A stretch of 64,000 nt of DNA from Rhizobium sp. CG5 (GCF_023701945.1 NZ_JABAEF010000004.1:124001-188000), one strand, 5' to 3'; shown: positions 38,167 to 47,539, numbered from the stretch's first letter. Notes: generated from the letters alone by a model not told the origin. A program made the numbers and translations.

Positions 38167-38437
38167 CCACCGGACCGATACAGACGGCTGAGTTCGAGTG
38201 ATTCTTCACGGAGACATCGATCTATGTAGGCGAGCCTTCCATGGCCGGCAAGCTGCAGCCTTGGGATTATGGTTAGCGATTTGTTAACGCATTTGATTCA
38301 TAATCGGGCTTGATATCGGTAAGCCGACACCAGTCTGTCGGCCGTTTGCGCAGATTTCCCGAAGGGAGCGCGCCAGTCGCATGAGCGGCCTGTTTCATGA
38401 CCCTGCCTGTTTAGCCATCAACGAAAAGGGGTGCGCG

Positions 38438-40330
38438 ATGCTGCCTCCGGTTCAAACAGTCTCGAGTACCTCGATCGCCTTTCAGGACCATCGGTCCGAT
38501 ATCCTGCCGGCGAAAGGCGCCGACGCGCAAGTGCCTGCCGTCAATCCGGTTGTCAGAAGCGGCCAGGACCTCAATCCGGCAATCGCCGCAAGGCTCAACA
38601 TTCTAATGCTCAGCGGCCACGAGCAGATGGCTGAGAACGTCGCCGTCCTTGCCGACATGGTCGGTCAGGCGATTGGGGTGGTCCGCAAAAGCGGTGAGAC
38701 CAATGGCGCCTTTGCGCAGCGATTCGTCGAGGCTTTGGCAAAGCTGACGCCGCAGGAGCGGGTCGTCCTTGAGCGTCTGCTGACCCAGACCATGACCGGC
38801 GTCAAACTGCGCCTGCTGACCGACGCGTTCCGCAATCCGGCCGGCCCCGAGGCGGCAAAGCTTGCCGTCTACCTCGAAATCGCCCGCCACAAGGAACGGG
38901 ACCTGGCCACGCGCTCGGTGGTGACCTCCTATCGGCAGAATGGCGGCGATCCGAAGTCCGTCGCACCAGGCCAGCAGATGCCGTCGAGCCGGCCCCAACC
39001 TGCCCAACCCCAGCCGTCCGCTCAGATGACGTCGGCCAGTCTGTCCGAGCAGCCCGGTCTGTCCGCAGGCTCCGCGTCAACCTGGGAAGTTCGCGCCAGC
39101 ACTGCGCCCCGCTCTGGCGATGGGCTGCCGGCAGCCGACGAAGCGCTGGACCTGGCGCCGAACGCCGGCGGATCGAATGTCGAGCAGGCTGTCGGCGGTC
39201 AGGATAGGGCAGACGACGCCAAGCCATTCCGTGCGATGCCGGACGCAATATCCGCGTCCTCTGACGACGGTACGGCGCCGGATACCGCGCTACCCGGTCC
39301 GCCTGAACAGGCCCATGGCGCCAATATGGAAGCCGGAGCTGATCTTATCGATGCCGTGGCCCGCAAGAGTGCTGATCCGCTGCCGCTTGAAAAGGGTGCC
39401 CGTGCCCTGCAGGAGCGATTGCGCCAGACCTTCGAGGCAGGAGCGCGTTCCGTTGCTCCAGACCAGGTCCGTGTGGCTGGGGACGGCGCTATGGCGGCTG
39501 CTCGGGGAGCGGCGCTTCCATCCTCTGCGCCTGGAGATGGCGGGGAAGACAGCGCGGCCACGGCTCGCCAGACCGACGTGTCGGCGACCGAGGCCGAAAA
39601 GCGGGGGGCCACCGCCACGCTGACCGAACGGGCCGACCGCTCGTCGCGCACCTCGGATCCGGTACAGACAATGTTCGTTCTCAAGGGCTGGAAGGAAGTG
39701 ATCAGTTCCACCGCAGCGGCGATCGAGGCGGCGCTCAGCGATCATGCTGCCTCGCATGCCGAAGCAGTGGATAGAAAGACCGAGCCTTCCCAGTCGACCG
39801 CTACCGAAATCGCAGACATGTCGGCCGATATGCCCTCTGCCGATGGGCCAGAGAACATCGAGAGCCGCCCCGCGAACCAGACCGCAGCGCCCTCCGACGC
39901 AACAGTAGAGGCGGAGGAGGATGAGGCCGCTGCCGCCGAGGATGAGCACGCGGACCACCAGGGGTCCGTTGAGCCGACATCCCGCGACGAGGAACTGGCC
40001 GCCTTGCGCACTGCCATGCCGCGCGAAGGCATTCCCTTGCCGATCGTCAATTATCTGGCCATGCAGGAATTCGAAGAGCCCACCGAGCCGACCGGGTCCA
40101 AGCAGAAGTCCGATCAGGATGACGAGAGTGCCGAAGAGGAAGCCGCTGACCAGCAGATGGCCGACGATGGCACCATGTCCGACGAGGGTGGCGATGCCGA
40201 CGAGGAAGAGATTCTGAGCGCTTCCGGCGAAACAGCCGATGACGAGGCAAGGATCGAGGTTGCAGTCCAGGAAAATGCGGATGCCGACCGCGCCAACGAC
40301 CTCTATTGGCGCATGGCCGGCTGGTCCTGA
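38438..40330 (+). CDS. Long acidic, low-complexity protein of unknown function
   Basis: 630 residues from the ATG at 38438, which has AGGGG six bases upstream (an ATG at 38381 would add 19). Residues about 30-150 look folded and helical (ARLNILMLSGHEQMAENVAVL..., LTPQERVVLERLLTQTM). Residues 160-510 are Ser/Ala/Gln/Pro-rich and probably disordered, and the last 110 are strongly acidic, ending in DLYWRMAGWS. There is no signal peptide or transmembrane segment. I do not recognise a family. The head-spacer-tail layout resembles a scaffold or length-control protein, but that is only a resemblance. Confidence 0.75.
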   Translation: MLPPVQTVSSTSIAFQDHRSDILPAKGADAQVPAVNPVVRSGQDLNPAIAARLNILMLSGHEQMAENVAVLADMVGQAIGVVRKSGETNGAFAQRFVEALAKLTPQERVVLERLLTQTMTGVKLRLLTDAFRNPAGPEAAKLAVYLEIARHKERDLATRSVVTSYRQNGGDPKSVAPGQQMPSSRPQPAQPQPSAQMTSASLSEQPGLSAGSASTWEVRASTAPRSGDGLPAADEALDLAPNAGGSNVEQAVGGQDRADDAKPFRAMPDAISASSDDGTAPDTALPGPPEQAHGANMEAGADLIDAVARKSADPLPLEKGARALQERLRQTFEAGARSVAPDQVRVAGDGAMAAARGAALPSSAPGDGGEDSAATARQTDVSATEAEKRGATATLTERADRSSRTSDPVQTMFVLKGWKEVISSTAAAIEAALSDHAASHAEAVDRKTEPSQSTATEIADMSADMPSADGPENIESRPANQTAAPSDATVEAEEDEAAAAEDEHADHQGSVEPTSRDEELAALRTAMPREGIPLPIVNYLAMQEFEEPTEPTGSKQKSDQDDESAEEEAADQQMADDGTMSDEGGDADEEEILSASGETADDEARIEVAVQENADADRANDLYWRMAGWS

Positions 40331-40356
40331 CCCAGGTCTCCTGACCGTCGTCGCTG

Positions 40357-41301
40357 TCAGCCGAGCAGCCAGGCCCAGAAGGTCACCGAAAACACCCCGG
40401 CCGCTGTCGTCAGCGTAATGGTCGAAGCCGCCAGTCCGTGACCGACGCCGAAGCGGTTGGCGATCAGCCAGGCGTTGATGCCGGTCGGCACGGCCGATGT
40501 CAAAACCAGGGCGCTGGTCCATGACGGGCTGAGCTCGAGCAATTGGCAGGCCGCCCAGACACAGGCCGGAAGCACGAACAGCTTCAGGAAGGATGTCGCG
40601 CTCGCAATCCCCAGATTGCCGGAAATTCCATATTTGTTGAGCGCCATGCCGAGCGAGATCAGAGCGGCAGGCGCGGCAATGCCGGCGATCTGCTCAACGA
40701 CACCGGAGACCACCTGCGGCAGCGGCACGCCGGACACATGCACGAGCAGCCCCGCGGCAAGACCGATGATCAAAGGGTTCTTGACGAGATTGGCCGCAAT
40801 CTGGCGCAGTATGGTGCCGAGCCCACGCGACGGACCGCCGCCGACCTTTCGCTCGGCATTCTCCATCAACACTGTGCCGATCACCATCATCAATGGCAGA
40901 TGCACGGCCAACAGGATGGAAAGCGCGACGATGCCTTCGTCGCCGACCGTGCGGCCGACCAGAGGCAGGCCGATGAACACGTTGTTGGCAAAGGCGGACG
41001 AAACCCCGGCCAGCACCCCGACGCGCGCGTCGCGGCCGAAAAAGGTCGTGGCGATCAGGTGGCCAAGGGTCCAGGTGATGGCAACACCGGAGAAATAGGC
41101 GATCCACAGCCGAAAGGGCGAGGCGCCATGAAAATCGGCCTGGTAGATGGTGTTGAACAGCAGGAAGGGCACGGCGATCTTGAAGACGAAATCACCCAGC
41201 GCATCGCCGACATCCGCGTTCAGCACGCCGGTCTTGACGATGATCCACCCCAGCAGAATCAGAATGAAGATCGGAAAGACGTTCAGGGCAATGGCGGACA
41301 T
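40357..41301 (-). CDS. AEC-family transporter (auxin efflux carrier type)
   Basis: 314 residues with about ten hydrophobic segments in the two five-helix halves of the AEC family (LNVFPIFILILLGWIIVKTG start; FIGLPLVG and NPLIIGLAAGLLV in the conserved cores). Bacterial members export or import small carboxylates such as malate or malonate; the substrate is unknown. A structured RNA with a terminator lies about 110 bases upstream on the same strand and may control it. Confidence 0.9.
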   Translation of the reverse strand: MSAIALNVFPIFILILLGWIIVKTGVLNADVGDALGDFVFKIAVPFLLFNTIYQADFHGASPFRLWIAYFSGVAITWTLGHLIATTFFGRDARVGVLAGVSSAFANNVFIGLPLVGRTVGDEGIVALSILLAVHLPLMMVIGTVLMENAERKVGGGPSRGLGTILRQIAANLVKNPLIIGLAAGLLVHVSGVPLPQVVSGVVEQIAGIAAPAALISLGMALNKYGISGNLGIASATSFLKLFVLPACVWAACQLLELSPSWTSALVLTSAVPTGINAWLIANRFGVGHGLAASTITLTTAAGVFSVTFWAWLLG

Positions 41302-41413
41302 GGAGGGCTGGCTTTCATCAATCGCGGCGCGCCCGTCCGTTTAACAGCCTATCGAGAGGCCTGGCAATTGCTATACCAGGCTGTTCGGTACGATCCGATC
41401 GACGATGACCAAC

Positions 41414-41438
41414 AAAAAAAGCGGGCCATGCCCGCTTT
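41414..41438 (-). terminator. Intrinsic terminator of the structured RNA
   Basis: On the minus strand AAAGCGGGC-ATG-GCCCGCTTT is followed by an uninterrupted run of T (plus 41414-41420 are A). No protein gene on the minus strand ends here, so the terminator must belong to an RNA or leader. Confidence 0.85.
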
Positions 41439-41580
41439 CCTGTGCCCGGCAAAACCGGGACTTGAGACGCCGCCGCCAGTCCATCCGTGGTCGGCGCACA
41501 TCCCGCAATGTCGAAAGCCGATCATGGCTTCCTGCGCCACCGGGACAATCGCTTGTCCCAACCGCGGCATCTAATGAGAG
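41414..41580 (-). ncRNA. Candidate structured RNA (small RNA or leader) upstream of the AEC gene
   Basis: On the minus strand a nine-pair closing stem (plus 41564-41572 with 41465-41473, one G-U) encloses two parts. One is a perfect hairpin GGGACAA-GCGA-TTGTCCC with a GNRA tetraloop (41542-41559). The other is a longer arm GGTGGCGCA/TGCGCCgACC (41533-41541 with 41489-41498) topped by AAGCC/GGCTT. Outside follow CCCGG-TTTTG-CCGGG (41445-41459) and a terminator with seven T. The GNRA loop and the T-run exist only on this strand. I cannot assign it to a family. Confidence 0.65.
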
Positions 41581-41791
41581 CTTTCATAGCCAGGGAAGGT
41601 GACAAGGGCATGACGAAGGCGCGCTGCCATGGCGGTGCGTGCCGACGGTTTGTCACGGGACGGCGTGCGGCCTGTCGTTACCAGTCCGTTTATCGCTTTG
41701 CTGTAGGGTTTTACTGACGGTTTGTTCTTTCCAACTGGTGAAAAACCAGTATGACCGAACACGGACTTCTAACGACAAGGATCCGGCCTTT

Positions 41792-42784
41792 ATGACGAAA
41801 TTCGACGTGCTCACCATTGGCAATGCTATTGTCGATATCATTTCCCGTTGTGAGGACCAGTTCCTGATCGACAATGCCATTACCAAAGGCGCGATGAACC
41901 TCATCGACGCGGAACGGGCCGAAAAACTCTATGCCCTGATGGGCCCGGCGGTTGAGGCCTCGGGCGGCAGCGCCGGCAATACCGCGGCCGGCATCGCCAA
42001 TCTGGGTGGCAAGGCCGCCTATTTCGGCAAGGTTGCCGACGACCAGCTCGGCGAGATTTTTATTCACGACATCCGCGCCCAGGGCGTACATTACGAGACC
42101 AAGCCGAAGGGCAAGCAGCCTCCGACGGCGCGCAGCATGATCTTCGTCACCGAAGACGGCGAGCGCTCGATGAACACCTATCTCGGCGCCTGCGTCGAAC
42201 TGGGTCCGGACGATGTCGAGGCGGAGGTCGTCGCCCAGTCCAAGGTCACCTATTTCGAGGGCTATCTGTGGGATCCGCCGCTGGCCAAACAGGCCATTCT
42301 CGATTGCGCCCGCATCGCCCATGACAATGGCCGGGAGACGTCGATGACCCTGTCCGACAGTTTCTGCGTCGATCGCTACCGTGATGAGTTTCTCGATCTG
42401 ATGCGCTCCGGCACGGTCGACATCGTCTTCGCCAATCGGCAGGAAGCGCTGGCGCTCTACCAGACCGACGATTTCGAAGAGGCGCTGACGCTGATCGCCA
42501 AGGATTGCAAGCTTGCGGCCGTGACGATGAGCGAAGAGGGTGCCATTATCCTGCGCGGCGATGAACGCGTCCGCGTTCAGGCGACCCGGGTGGACAATCT
42601 CGTCGACACGACAGGGGCAGGCGACCTTTTTGCCGCCGGCTTCCTGTTTGGCTACACGCAAGGCCGGTCGCTGTTTGATTGCGGACAGCTCGGCTGCCTT
42701 GCAGCCGGCATCGTCATCCAGCAGATCGGCCCGCGCCCGTCGGGCTCGCTAGAAAAGGCAGCAAGGAAGGCCGGCCTTATTTGA
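41792..42784 (+). CDS. Adenosine kinase (PfkB family)
   Basis: 330 residues of the ribokinase/PfkB family, with ASGGSAGNTAAGIANLGG near the N-terminus and the C-terminal signature DTTGAGDLFAAGFL whose Asp is the catalytic base. It is most like rhizobial adenosine kinases, phosphorylating adenosine to AMP. The open frame reaches back to 41639, but the ATG at 41792 gives the family start MTKFDVLTIGNAIVD. Its 3' end overlaps the convergent SH3-domain gene by eight bases. The substrate assignment is by overall similarity. Confidence 0.88.
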   Translation: MTKFDVLTIGNAIVDIISRCEDQFLIDNAITKGAMNLIDAERAEKLYALMGPAVEASGGSAGNTAAGIANLGGKAAYFGKVADDQLGEIFIHDIRAQGVHYETKPKGKQPPTARSMIFVTEDGERSMNTYLGACVELGPDDVEAEVVAQSKVTYFEGYLWDPPLAKQAILDCARIAHDNGRETSMTLSDSFCVDRYRDEFLDLMRSGTVDIVFANRQEALALYQTDDFEEALTLIAKDCKLAAVTMSEEGAIILRGDERVRVQATRVDNLVDTTGAGDLFAAGFLFGYTQGRSLFDCGQLGCLAAGIVIQQIGPRPSGSLEKAARKAGLI

Positions 42785-43316
42785 ACGCTTCGCCGGGGTA
42801 GGCGCCCCAGATTTCGGCCTGGGCGACCCAGCCTTCCGTGCCGTCCGTTTCGGCGCGGCACCAATTGCCGTTGCACTCATCGAGCTTCAGCACGACACCG
42901 GGCTGAAGCTTGGCGACGATGGCCGCCGTCGATTGCGAATCGCGGCGCATGTTGACATAGACGTCTTCGCCCTTGGCCTTCATCCACGGAGCGGCGACCG
43001 CGGTGCGCTCTCCCGACAGAAGCGTCTGGCTGACCCAGCCCTCCGTGCCATCCGCATCGCGAACGCGGCGCCAGTTCTCGTATTCCTGGATGATCTCCAC
43101 CGGAAGACCCGATTTCAGATAGAGCCAGGACACGGCATAATCCGTGCTGGGGCCGATCCGCAGGTTGACCCTGGCGGATTTAAGACTGACGAATCGCGGC
43201 AGCGGCAGCCCGCTTGAGCCCTTCGAGACACCCTGTGCCAAGGCCGGTTCCGTTCCGGACAGGCCGCCCAACGCCAGACAGAAGACGAGACAATAGCGAA
43301 TGAGAATGCTAGGCAT
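42777..43316 (-). CDS. Exported bacterial SH3-domain protein
   Basis: 179 residues. A signal peptide (hydrophobic 5-22, cleavage near ALAQG) precedes two bacterial SH3 domains: VNLRIGPSTDYAVSWLYLKSGLPVEII...GWVSQTLLSG and VYVNMRRDSQSTAAIVAKLQPG...WCRAETDGTEGWVAQAEIWG. Such proteins usually bind peptidoglycan or other envelope ligands in the periplasm. I chose the ATG at 43316 because it starts the signal peptide properly; an upstream start adds a charged stretch. Confidence 0.9.
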   Translation of the reverse strand: MPSILIRYCLVFCLALGGLSGTEPALAQGVSKGSSGLPLPRFVSLKSARVNLRIGPSTDYAVSWLYLKSGLPVEIIQEYENWRRVRDADGTEGWVSQTLLSGERTAVAAPWMKAKGEDVYVNMRRDSQSTAAIVAKLQPGVVLKLDECNGNWCRAETDGTEGWVAQAEIWGAYPGEAFK

Positions 43317-43513
43317 GGCTGTTCCGTTTGTGATCGATTTCAGCGGCTTGTTCCGATCGCTCGCCACCGGCCAATTCCGCGGAGATGAATCCGCCCGCCG
43401 GGCTGCGAGATTTGTTTGTCTTCGCCTGCGGGTTTGGTAGAAAAAAGGCCCTGAACGGGTAAATTATCGCCCGTCCTGGTTAAGGACCTCTGAATAAGGC
43501 GCCGAAAGTCCCC

Positions 43514-44518
43514 ATGACGAACAGGAAAAAACCCAAGGTCTATATCACCCGCAAGCTGCCTGATGCGGTGGAAACGCGCATGCGCGAGCTTTTCGATGCC
43601 GAGTTGAACATCGACGACAGCCCCCGCACCCAGCCGGAGCTGGTGGCAGCCGTCAAGTCGGCCGACGTCCTGGTGCCCACCGTCACGGACCGAATCGATT
43701 CGGCCCTGATCGAGCAGGCCGGCCCGCAACTGAAGCTGATTGCCAGCTTTTCCAACGGCTTCGACCATATCGACGTCGATGCCGCTGCCAAAAAGGGCAT
43801 CACCGTCACCAACACGCCGAATGTTTTGACCGAAGACACCGCCGACATGACCATGGCGCTGATCCTGGCCGTGCCGCGACGGCTGGCGGAGGGATCGCGT
43901 GTCCTGACCGACAAGCCGGGGGAATGGCCTGGCTGGTCGCCGACCTGGATGCTCGGACGGCGGATCTGGGGCAAGCGCATCGGCATCGTCGGCATGGGGC
44001 GGATCGGCACGGCGGTGGCGCGCCGCGCCAAGGCCTTCGGCCTGTCGATCCATTATCACAACCGCAAGAAGGTCAACCCGGCGACAGAAGACGAGCTGGA
44101 AGCAACCTACTGGGACAGCCTCGACCAGATGCTGGCCCGCGTCGATATCGTCTCGGTCAACTGCCCTTCGACGCCGGCCACCTTTCACCTTCTGTCCGCC
44201 CGCCGCCTGGCGCTGATGCAGCCGACCAGCTACATCGTCAATACGGCCCGCGGCGATATTATCGACGAATCAGCGCTCATCCAGTGTCTACGCGATGGCC
44301 GGATTGCCGGTGCCGGACTGGATGTGTTTGAGAACGAGCCGGCCGTCAATCCCAAGCTCCTCAAGCTTGCCAAGGACGGCAAGGCCGTGCTGCTGCCGCA
44401 TATGGGCTCGGCCACCATGGAGGGGCGGATCGACATGGGCGACAAGGTCATCGTCAACATCCGCACCTTTTTCGACGGCCATCGGCCGCCCAATCGCGTG
44501 CTGCCGGGCCGCACCTGA
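43514..44518 (+). CDS. D-isomer-specific 2-hydroxyacid dehydrogenase (glyoxylate/hydroxypyruvate reductase type)
   Basis: 334 residues. The Rossmann signature GIVGMGRIGTAVARRAKAFG (about 157-176) is followed by the catalytic Arg in NTARGDIIDE, Glu in FENEP and His in LLPHMGSAT. The arrangement resembles GyaR-type glyoxylate reductases. It reduces 2-oxoacids with NAD(P)H; the exact substrate is inferred. It is divergent from the SH3 gene and converges on the GNAT gene. Confidence 0.9.
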   Translation: MTNRKKPKVYITRKLPDAVETRMRELFDAELNIDDSPRTQPELVAAVKSADVLVPTVTDRIDSALIEQAGPQLKLIASFSNGFDHIDVDAAAKKGITVTNTPNVLTEDTADMTMALILAVPRRLAEGSRVLTDKPGEWPGWSPTWMLGRRIWGKRIGIVGMGRIGTAVARRAKAFGLSIHYHNRKKVNPATEDELEATYWDSLDQMLARVDIVSVNCPSTPATFHLLSARRLALMQPTSYIVNTARGDIIDESALIQCLRDGRIAGAGLDVFENEPAVNPKLLKLAKDGKAVLLPHMGSATMEGRIDMGDKVIVNIRTFFDGHRPPNRVLPGRT

Positions 44519-44522
44519 TCGG

Positions 44523-44999
44523 TCAGGACAGCGACTTGGCCATTTCGATGAAGGTCACCCGGTCGTAACCGGGATGACAGCGGTCGGCGGTTTTCTCAAA
44601 GCCCCAGCTTTTGAAGGTGCGGTGATTTCCGGCAAGCTCGATCCGGGTTTCGAGCCGCAGCTTTTTGAGACCTTCGCTGCGGGCCAGCGCCTCGGCACGC
44701 GCCAGCAGGGCGCGGCCGATACCTTTGCCCTGGGCTGCCGGATCCACCGCGAGCTTGCCGATGTAAAGGCCGTCGGGCGGCTCCAGCCGACAGAAAAGGC
44801 AGCCCAGCAGAATGCCATCCTGCACCGCCATGTAGGCGATCTCGTCCGCTGCCTTGTCCTTCAGCGACCGCGGCGTCAACCTGAGGGCGGAAGAGGGCGG
44901 ATCGATAACGCCGTTCATTGGTGCGAAGGCTGTCGTGATCAGCGCCAAAAGATCGTCCCAGCGCTCGAAAGTGCCGGTAATGGGAAGGATATCGACCAT
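44523..44999 (-). CDS. GNAT-family N-acetyltransferase
   Basis: 158 residues with the acetyl-CoA loop in AVDPAAQGKGIGRALLARAE (Q/R-x-x-G-x-G/A) and the beta-bulge segment GLYIGKLAVDP. The acceptor is unknown. Its start codon shares one base with the stop of the upstream MoeB-like gene (TGATG), so it is translationally coupled to it. Confidence 0.88.
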   Translation of the reverse strand: MVDILPITGTFERWDDLLALITTAFAPMNGVIDPPSSALRLTPRSLKDKAADEIAYMAVQDGILLGCLFCRLEPPDGLYIGKLAVDPAAQGKGIGRALLARAEALARSEGLKKLRLETRIELAGNHRTFKSWGFEKTADRCHPGYDRVTFIEMAKSLS

Positions 45000-45775
45000 C
45001 AGCCCGTCTTCTCCGTGGCGCGACGTTTATATTTCACGGTGTCAAAGCGTGCCGAGAGCGAATCATAGAGCAGCAGTCGTCCGACAAGCGGTTCGCCGAT
45101 ACCGGTCAGCAGCTTGATCGCTTCCATGGCCATCAGCGTCCCGATGACCCCGGTCAGCGCCCCGACAATACCCGCTTCCGCGCAGGACGGCACGAGGCCC
45201 GGCGGCGGGGCGGCGGGAAAAAGATCGCGATAGCGCGGCAAAGGGTTTCCGTCGGCGCCGGTCTCGTAAGGCTTCAAGACGGTCAGCGATCCGTCGAACC
45301 GGCCGACAGCCCCGGTCACCAGCGGCAGGCGCGCAAGTTCGGCCGCATCGGCGGCGGCATAGCGCGTGTCGAAATTGTCCGAGCCGTCGATCAGCAGATC
45401 GAAGCGTGGCAGGTGGAGGGCTGCCATCTCAGCCGAAAAACGCTCCTCGAAACGCACCACCCGCACATGCGGATTGAGCCTTGCTATCGCATCCGCAGCA
45501 CTCTGCGTCTTCATCTCGCCGATCGTACCGCTGTCGTGGATCACCTGGCGCTGCAGATTGGACAGTGACACATGGTCATCATCGGCGATCCCCACCGTGC
45601 CGACCCCGGCGGCGGCCAGATACTGCAGAACGGGCGATCCAAGGCCGCCGGCGCCGATCACCAGCACGCGCGATGTCTTCAGCTTTTGCTGGCCGGCGCC
45701 CCCGATCTCGGGAAGCAGGATGTGGCGCTGGTAGCGCGCGATTTCGTCTTGGCTAAGCGGGTCCATGATCACCAT
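44999..45775 (-). CDS. moeB: MoeB/ThiF-type adenylyltransferase
   Basis: 258 residues of the E1-like superfamily. The ATP-binding motif VLVIGAGGLGSPVLQYLAAAGVG is near residue 38, the NLQRQVIH arginine segment follows, and DGSDNFDTRY is the metal/ATP aspartate region. It adenylates a small sulfur-carrier C-terminus (MoaD or ThiS). Three of the four zinc cysteines of E. coli MoeB are missing (only one Cys, in VPSCAEAG), so it may be a zinc-free variant. MoeB versus ThiF cannot be separated by sequence alone. Confidence 0.85.
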   Translation of the reverse strand: MVIMDPLSQDEIARYQRHILLPEIGGAGQQKLKTSRVLVIGAGGLGSPVLQYLAAAGVGTVGIADDDHVSLSNLQRQVIHDSGTIGEMKTQSAADAIARLNPHVRVVRFEERFSAEMAALHLPRFDLLIDGSDNFDTRYAAADAAELARLPLVTGAVGRFDGSLTVLKPYETGADGNPLPRYRDLFPAAPPPGLVPSCAEAGIVGALTGVIGTLMAMEAIKLLTGIGEPLVGRLLLYDSLSARFDTVKYKRRATEKTG

Positions 45776-45790
45776 GTTGGCATGCCTCGG

Positions 45791-46915
45791 TTACAAAGAA
45801 AACCGGCCATCCTCGACCGTAACGAACTGGGCGCGATCCTGAAGGGCTTCAAACATCGATCGGTCCGTGCCGGTCATGAAGGCCTGGCCGCCCAGCGCGT
45901 CGATCCGGTCGAAAAGGGCGGCCCGCCGGCCCTCGTCGAGATGTGCGGCAATTTCGTCGAGCAGCAGGATCGGCGCGTGGCCGGTCATATTGGCGACGAG
46001 GCGGGCATGGGCAAGGATCAGCCCGACCAGCAGCGCCTTCTGCTCGCCCGTCGAACAGCGCTCGGCCTCCATGTTCTTGTCGACATGGCGCACCAGCAGG
46101 TCGCTGCGATGCGGTCCGTCAAGGGTCCGCCCGGCGGCGGCATCCCGTGGCCGGTTTTGGGCCAGCATGGCGGCATAGCGATCTTCGAGATCGATCGCCG
46201 GATGATGCAACTCGTCGTCGAGAAAGCCGGAAAGGGCAAGCGACGCGGCGGGAAAGACGGATTCGTCGCGCTGCTGCTCGATCAGGCTGATCAGCAGGGC
46301 CATGATCTCCTGGCGGGCCAGCGCCATGGCAATGCCGAGTGCTGCCATCTGCTGCTCGATGCCCGAAAGCCAGGCCGGATCGAAGCGCCCTTCGCTCAAA
46401 AGCCGGTTGCGGCTGCGCATCGCCCGCTCGAAATCGCTGGCCCGTCGGCCATGCTCCGGATCGAGCGACAGCACGAGGCGATCGAGAAAACGACGCCGGT
46501 CGGACGAGGATCCGGTGAAAAGCCCGTCCATGGCCGGCGTCAGCCAGAGGATCCGCAGATGGTCGGTCAATTCGTCGACAGCGCGCGCCGGCATGCCGTT
46601 GATTCGCAGCCGCCGAACCTGCCCGTCTTCCACGGCTTCGGATCCGGTGCCGATCTCCACCGGGCCTTCCATGCCGTCAAGCTCAGCAAAAACCGAAAAG
46701 CCGCCGGGTGCTCCGGCTCTGACGACATCGGCCAGCACGGCCCGCCGCAGGCCGCGACCCGGCGACAGGAAGGACACGGCCTCCATCAGATTGGTCTTGC
46801 CGGCACCGTTCTCGCCCGTCAGCACGATGTGCCGCTCGCTTAAGCCGAGGGATGCCGTGGCATAGTTGCGAAAGTCGGTGAGCTTCAGCCTGCTGAGAAA
46901 AACCTTGTGCGTCAT
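45791..46915 (-). CDS. recF: DNA replication and repair protein RecF
   Basis: 374 residues of an SMC-like ATPase: RLKLTDFRNYATASL at the N-terminus, Walker A TGENGAGKTNLMEAV (about 33-47), signature CSTGEQKALLVGLILAHA and Walker B LLLDEIAAHLD. It binds gapped DNA and loads RecA with RecOR. recR in this window is its functional partner. It lies 15 bases upstream of moeB on the same strand, so read-through is likely. Confidence 0.96.
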   Translation of the reverse strand: MTHKVFLSRLKLTDFRNYATASLGLSERHIVLTGENGAGKTNLMEAVSFLSPGRGLRRAVLADVVRAGAPGGFSVFAELDGMEGPVEIGTGSEAVEDGQVRRLRINGMPARAVDELTDHLRILWLTPAMDGLFTGSSSDRRRFLDRLVLSLDPEHGRRASDFERAMRSRNRLLSEGRFDPAWLSGIEQQMAALGIAMALARQEIMALLISLIEQQRDESVFPAASLALSGFLDDELHHPAIDLEDRYAAMLAQNRPRDAAAGRTLDGPHRSDLLVRHVDKNMEAERCSTGEQKALLVGLILAHARLVANMTGHAPILLLDEIAAHLDEGRRAALFDRIDALGGQAFMTGTDRSMFEALQDRAQFVTVEDGRFSL

Positions 46916-47151
46916 TTCCGTCCGGTATCGAGTGCCTTGCCCAAGCAGCTGCGGTTCGCCGGCAGCCTCGGCGCAACGGCAATGTTGCGTTAAGGCCTAG
47001 GCCGGAAGGCGGGCCAAGGCAAGCCGCGGCGGCATTTTTCCATCCTGGATGCGGATGTTCGGTTTGCACCCTGGGACAGCGGTCATGGACGGTTGGAGGC
47101 AGCAGGTGTAATCTGGAGAAGGAACAGACCTTGCCGAGAGAAGTGCGCCCG

Positions 47152-47439
47152 ATGGATCCACAGCGTGACGACCTGACCCCTGAGGAAGCCCGCCAGGATC
47201 ATTGGGACATGATGCGCTTCTTGGCCATCAATGCCGGCTTCGGCGTTGGTCTTGGTCTTGTGGTGACCGTTGTGCTGATCTGGCTTGATATCGGCGGTCT
47301 TGGAACCCATCTGGGGCGAGCTCAGAATCCCGTCCTGCCGGCCGTGCTGATCGCTGTGCCGCTCTCCCTGACCTTTGGTGCGGCGGTTGCCGCATCCGCG
47401 ATCATGCTCATGCCCTATAAAAAGAAGAAGCAGCGCTAA
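47152..47439 (+). CDS. Small two-helix membrane protein of unknown function
   Basis: 95 residues from the ATG at 47152. A TTG at 47131 with GGAGAAGG upstream would add seven residues and cannot be excluded. A charged N-terminus (DDLTPEEARQDHWDMMRFLAINAGFG) precedes two transmembrane helices (about 30-50 and 65-85) and a basic KKKKQR end. Similar short inner-membrane proteins are conserved among rhizobia, but I know of no function. Confidence 0.75.
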   Translation: MDPQRDDLTPEEARQDHWDMMRFLAINAGFGVGLGLVVTVVLIWLDIGGLGTHLGRAQNPVLPAVLIAVPLSLTFGAAVAASAIMLMPYKKKKQR

Positions 47440-47539
47440 TCAGACCTCCTGGCTCGTTTCGCGATTGCGACAGTTGACTTGGCTGGGCCGGAGGCCGATG
47501 GAACTGCAAGTCAGGCAGCAGGGCGTCGTGGAGAGTGAA

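Noticed and set aside
41349..41570. 73-codon minus-strand frame in the structured region
   Set aside because: It reads straight through the terminator and all stems, has no Shine-Dalgarno and an odd composition; the RNA structure explains the region better.
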